Shown here: piece by piece, positions 60,477-64,000 of the stretch
Layout: the number at the start of each line of letters is the position of its first letter
How positions within the stretch are numbered: position 1 is the first letter of the stretch
NCBI GenBank assembly: GCA_002633005.1
Contig: NMRA01000040.1
Span: 1,071,925-1,135,924 of the forward strand
Direction: 5' to 3'
DNA: 64,000 nt
Origin: Phoronis australis
Lineage: Eukaryota; Phoronida; Phoronidae
Notes under the pieces: generated by a model
What the model saw: only the letters and a program-made list of their open reading frames with translations
Told to the model about the DNA's origin: nothing
The model's database searches: none
Made by a program: the position numbers and the translations under genes

Positions 60477-60989
60477 TGTCCTTGTTCATCACTAGGGCGC
60501 CTCACTTTGCATTCTGACCTCTTTTGTGAGAGAGCGTTTGGGCAGGGGTGTTGTTAATATTGTTCTCAAAAAATGAAGGGACAGATTAGGGAGATGAATG
60601 ATGTAAGTGACTATCAATGTGTTGATTTGTCGGCAATATTTGGATATAATGTGTCCACATTTTGAAAGCCAGTTTGATGCGCGTTATTCAGTGTAGAAAA
60701 CTGATTCTCAAAATGCAGGCACAATATACCCGACTATTACTAACTTCACTATGCATTTTTCACTGAGTAGTAGGAGATTGATTGTGAATGCTTTGACTTT
60801 AATGTTGGGTGTTTGGTTGCATGTAAATATATGTTCCTTTGTTCATACATGTTAATTTAAGTTTAGTGAATTGCGTGCAAAGGAGTATTGATGTGAACGA
60901 TCAATCGGGTCTTGTTAAAAATGACCATGTGTTTTTCATAAATTTTGCACAGCATGTATAAATTGGAATCAAACGTGTGTTAAGTTTTT

Positions 60990-60995
60990 AATAAA
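60990..60995 (+). promoter_or_regulatory. AATAAA polyadenylation signal, proximal candidate
   Basis: TTTTTAATAAATAG about 515 bases after the stop. The T-rich sequence downstream (GTTTGATTTTCATTTT) fits a cleavage site. Confidence 0.45.
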
Positions 60996-62614
60996 TAGTT
61001 TGATTTTCATTTTAACGACTAACATTCCATATTTCCCATGTGTAACTTTTTGTACAATTACGTGTAATGAATCAACTGAGGTTATGGGACCATATTATAT
61101 GGAACGTTACATATTGCGGATGCTTTGATCTTATAGCTTTGACAAAGCAAAACTGCATTAGGTATAGTGTGTGCCTTTCTTTGTATCTGTAATTAGGTAC
61201 AACTCTAACTGGCATTCCAAAGAATTTGTCTGATTACCAACAGAGGGTGCTGCTATGTGCAGTTTACCTCTTTATTTTGTTTATGCTCTACGTTAACGGA
61301 ATGGCTTCTACATATTTATTTCTAAATATTTGCAACAGTCCAAGTTCAGATTGCTGAACTGTTATTTTTATTTAATGAAATTGATGTTTTAGGTTGTTCA
61401 AATTTTCTGTGATGGTGACAGTTTTTGCATTCCTATTGATCTTGAATGATTTATCTTCCTCAAACAAGTTTTGCTGTAAACTATCAGACACTGTTCCGCA
61501 CTCTCTTGCATTTTGACAGTTATATGTATATTTATACAACTCCTGTGTGTTTCTATTTTTAATCTTGGAATTTAGTAATAACTTGAAAGGTAACTAGTTA
61601 AAAAAGTTCATTCCTAATTGATCCTAGTGTTTGTAGCTCGAGATAATTCCATTGTCACAAGTTGTTAAAAATGGTAAATAGCAATAGTGTTTTTAATGAA
61701 AACTAGTATGCTTTCTGTACTAAAGTGTGAAGCTATTTTATAACATTAACAGTACTTTTTTCTCTTAGTCATCCATTTCACGTTTTATTGTGAAATGGTG
61801 TAATATCAATATTGCTTGGATGTTCAAAAGCTTGAAGCACTACAATCCAGTTAACCTATGTGTAACTTTCAAAAGTTAATTTGCAGACAACAGTAATAGC
61901 CGTTAACTCTATGTGTTTGTCATATTTGATTCTGCTATCAGGTTTGTTGCACATGCATGCTGTGGGGGTACTAATACCTAGGTAATAGAACCAAAGCTAT
62001 AATTTTAGTGGTAAGGAAATTGCATATTTACTAACCTGAAGAAATAAATTCTCCAAGCACTTGTGTGTAAGATGTGACGAACTTGGTAACTTTTAATTAA
62101 AATTTATGCTTGGACATGGTCAAGGTTTAGAGACAGTTCAACGAGTCAATCCAATGCATCTGCAGCTGGTGTGAAATGATTTTCTAGGTTGGCAACCATA
62201 AACAAGGCTAGATAGTTAGACCTTTCTAACAATATGCAATGTATACTGTGTCACAGCGCCACCATTGGGGTGGAGGATTGTGGTCCTGTAAACGGATGAT
62301 GTATGCATGCATGTCTCAGTGTAGGTGGTTGTTGTAAGAATATGGTCCTGGAACAAACTGGAAAAGTACAGAAAATTGCATTGTTTGCTTTGATGACATC
62401 TTGTTATGTTGAGCAAATTTTAAACCACAAAGGCATTTCTCTATAGATGGAGCAGTGTAATTTTGTATTCCTCAATATCCAACCAATCAGATGGTCAGAC
62501 TGTTACTTTGTTCTGTTTATTAATGAGAAGACATGTTACATCATCCTTTCACAGCACTAGTCCTTATAGCTCTGGGAAAGAGTGTATATGTAATGTACTG
62601 TGACAAGCAAATAC

Positions 62615-62620
62615 AATAAA
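62615..62620 (+). promoter_or_regulatory. AATAAA polyadenylation signal, distal candidate
   Basis: ATACAATAAATATATTGTGT, with the GT-rich element directly downstream. Confidence 0.5.
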
Positions 62621-62847
62621 TATATTGTGTTCATAGTGAGTGATCAGACTTTTGTTCCACAACAGTGTGTTGGCCTCCTAATATAGGTTTAAGACCATGT
62701 GAAACTAGAAAGATTATTGTCACGGTGTGACAATAACGGACTCTGCACGTGGGCATTACTGGAATTATTATGGGAAGTTACTGACAGCAACCCGTTTACC
62801 AATATCAAAAGGAATTCTTTGAAATTGTAGGAGAAATTACATATTAA

Positions 62848-63365
62848 TTTTTGATGACCTTTCCACTAATTGACCTCTTTCGGTGCATTATGAGGCGCGA
62901 TGAGGGAATAATATGAACGCGATTAAAACTGTGGTTAATGCTAAAAATCACAGATGTTTTACTTTAAGAACTTCAGAATACAAGATGAATGAATTGGTCA
63001 AACTTTCAGAAGAAAAATGCACCTAATGACCCCATGGGTGCACCAAATGACCTCAAAATTCAGAATTCAAACTCAATCGCACTTAGTAAACAGATATGTA
63101 ATTTTGAAGTCTCTAGCTCAAAATCTTTGTTTGCACTCAATGACCTTTGACCTATTATTTCTGATTGGTTAAGCCTATTGCGAAGTACAGTAGGGTATTC
63201 AATTGGTATGTTCCTTGAAAAACGTAAGAGATATAACATTTTGAACGTTACATGACCTTTGCACTAATTGACCCTATTCGGTGCATTATAAGCGTCCTTG
63301 GGAGAATTATTGCAAAGCCCATAAAAAATGTGTTTAATGCTGAGAATCACAGTTGTCTAACGGTT
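62848..63365 (+). repeat. Direct repeat pair downstream of the gene
   Basis: The block starting TGACCTTTCCACTAATTGAC (62848-62960) recurs as TGACCTTTGCACTAATTGAC (63251-63365). Both contain TTCGGTGCATTAT and AATCACAG(A/T)TGT in the same order. Spacing about 400 bases; nature unknown. Confidence 0.6.
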
Positions 63366-63827
63366 GACACATCAGTATACTTGGAGAAAGAAAAGGTCAA
63401 ATTTATTATACAGTACAGCGTTTTTTATTTACAAACAAATATGTTGATATACAACTTGGTGAATAGTAATTTTTAAACTATATTTACACAGCAATTATAT
63501 ACTTTATTAATTAATAAAGTGTTCACACATACTAGCAGAGAAGGTTCAAGCAATTTTAGTTTTAAAAAGTTCATTACATTCTATGTACAAATTGCATTCT
63601 GTGTGCAAATAAATAACAGTACTCTGGCTGTTAGAGCTGTGTTGCTTCTTGTTCCAATATTCACCTATTGCTTTTTGTATAGTTGTAGGCTACTTACTAT
63701 CTAGTCAAACTGTTTTTTAAGTGAATATAAAACACTGATGTTGGCCAATAGTGAATCAAATACACACAGAAAAACCAGGAACCCAAACTAGGAAACGAAA
63801 CACAAGTCTCCAGATTGCACAGATATC
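63366..63827 (+). other. Downstream flank: nothing recognised
   Basis: AT-rich with TTAATTAATAAAG near 63505; short ORFs without domains. Confidence 0.4.
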
Positions 63828-63905
63828 GGGTCCTCAGTAGCTCAGAAGTAAGAGCACTTGAGGCGCAATCTAGAGGCCTGTGATTCGATTCCCAGCTGGG
63901 GTCCC
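63828..63905 (+). repeat. tRNA-derived SINE head or tRNA pseudogene
   Basis: GGGTCCTCAGTAGCTCAGAA is followed by GAGCAC. The D stem GCTC/GAGC is perfect, the anticodon arm CTTGA/TCTAG has 4 of 5 pairs, and the T arm carries the B box TGATTCGATTCCC. The two acceptor strands (GGGTCC and GGGTCC) are not complementary, so a functional tRNA is excluded. Confidence 0.5.
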
Positions 63906-64000
63906 TGATTTTTTAAAACTCCGGTCACGAAAGTTTGTGTGAAAGACAAACTGTTAGCAACATCGGCTCACTCCAGTGATATTTCCTAAAATAAAACCTG

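Larger units (their letters stand above)
60477..62640 (+). other. MYO7A: MYO7A 3' UTR (extent inferred)
   Basis: AT-rich and free of transposon relics, unlike the introns. Three AATAAA signals occur, at 60990, 62043 and 62615. The last is followed by TTGTGTTC, a GT-rich downstream element, so the longest form is placed to about 62640. Confidence 0.55.

Noticed and set aside
63828-63905. Functional tRNA gene
   Set aside because: D and T arms are recognisable but the acceptor strands do not pair, so a SINE or pseudogene is more likely.
1-64000. CRISPR array, operon or phage-like system
   Set aside because: The direct repeats seen are minisatellites, transposon monomers or an assembly-type duplication; none has regular spacers, and the genes are intron-containing animal genes.

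Overview
The window is animal nuclear DNA. Almost all of it (14 to about 62640, + strand) is the 3' two thirds of one spliced gene, a class VII unconventional myosin orthologous to vertebrate MYO7A. Twenty-eight coding exons could be placed by splice sites and by comparison with the known family. Their joined length is 4110 bases, a multiple of three. They encode the last 1369 residues: end of the IQ neck, charged helix, MyTH4-1, FERM-1, SH3, MyTH4-2, FERM-2 and stop. The motor head lies upstream of the window. The long introns, the transposon mix (non-LTR retrotransposon, piggyBac, pogo/Tc1-like and hAT-like miniature elements, THAP relics) and the lack of typical vertebrate repeats suggest an invertebrate, probably marine. 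I cannot name the phylum.

Layout: 1-10857 holds exons 1-9 (neck, helix, first MyTH4) with an old 2.8-kb inverted-repeat element (1241-4049), a further repeat (4505-5640) and a LINE RNase H relic (8822-9450). 11526-33230 holds exons 10-14 (FERM-1) among copies of a 1.3-1.5 kb repeat family, here called family A. These copies carry insertions: a LINE at 19561-23288, a 25-bp-TIR element at 25310-26811 and a piggyBac at 28635-32618, which itself carries two miniature elements. 33419-41250 holds exons 15-20 (SH3, MyTH4-2). Intron 20 (41251-51959) is 10.7 kb of transposon relics with a 1.77-kb direct duplication at an assembly N. 51960-60476 holds exons 21-28 (FERM-2), then a 3' UTR of about 2.1 kb and non-genic sequence.

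The most notable observations are these. (1) The intron between exons 17 and 18 has the hallmarks of a U12-type AT-AC intron. (2) Family A has internal three-part higher-order repeats of about 450 bp, subterminal inverted repeats and a 3' hairpin with a compensatory change, an architecture like Helentron-associated elements (HINEs). (3) A LINE lacking its endonuclease region is flanked by a 210-bp target duplication. (4) A relic piggyBac has its TTAA sites intact, and the unoccupied target survives in a paralogous repeat in this same window. No CRISPR array, operon or other prokaryotic feature is present, and I found no second intact host gene.
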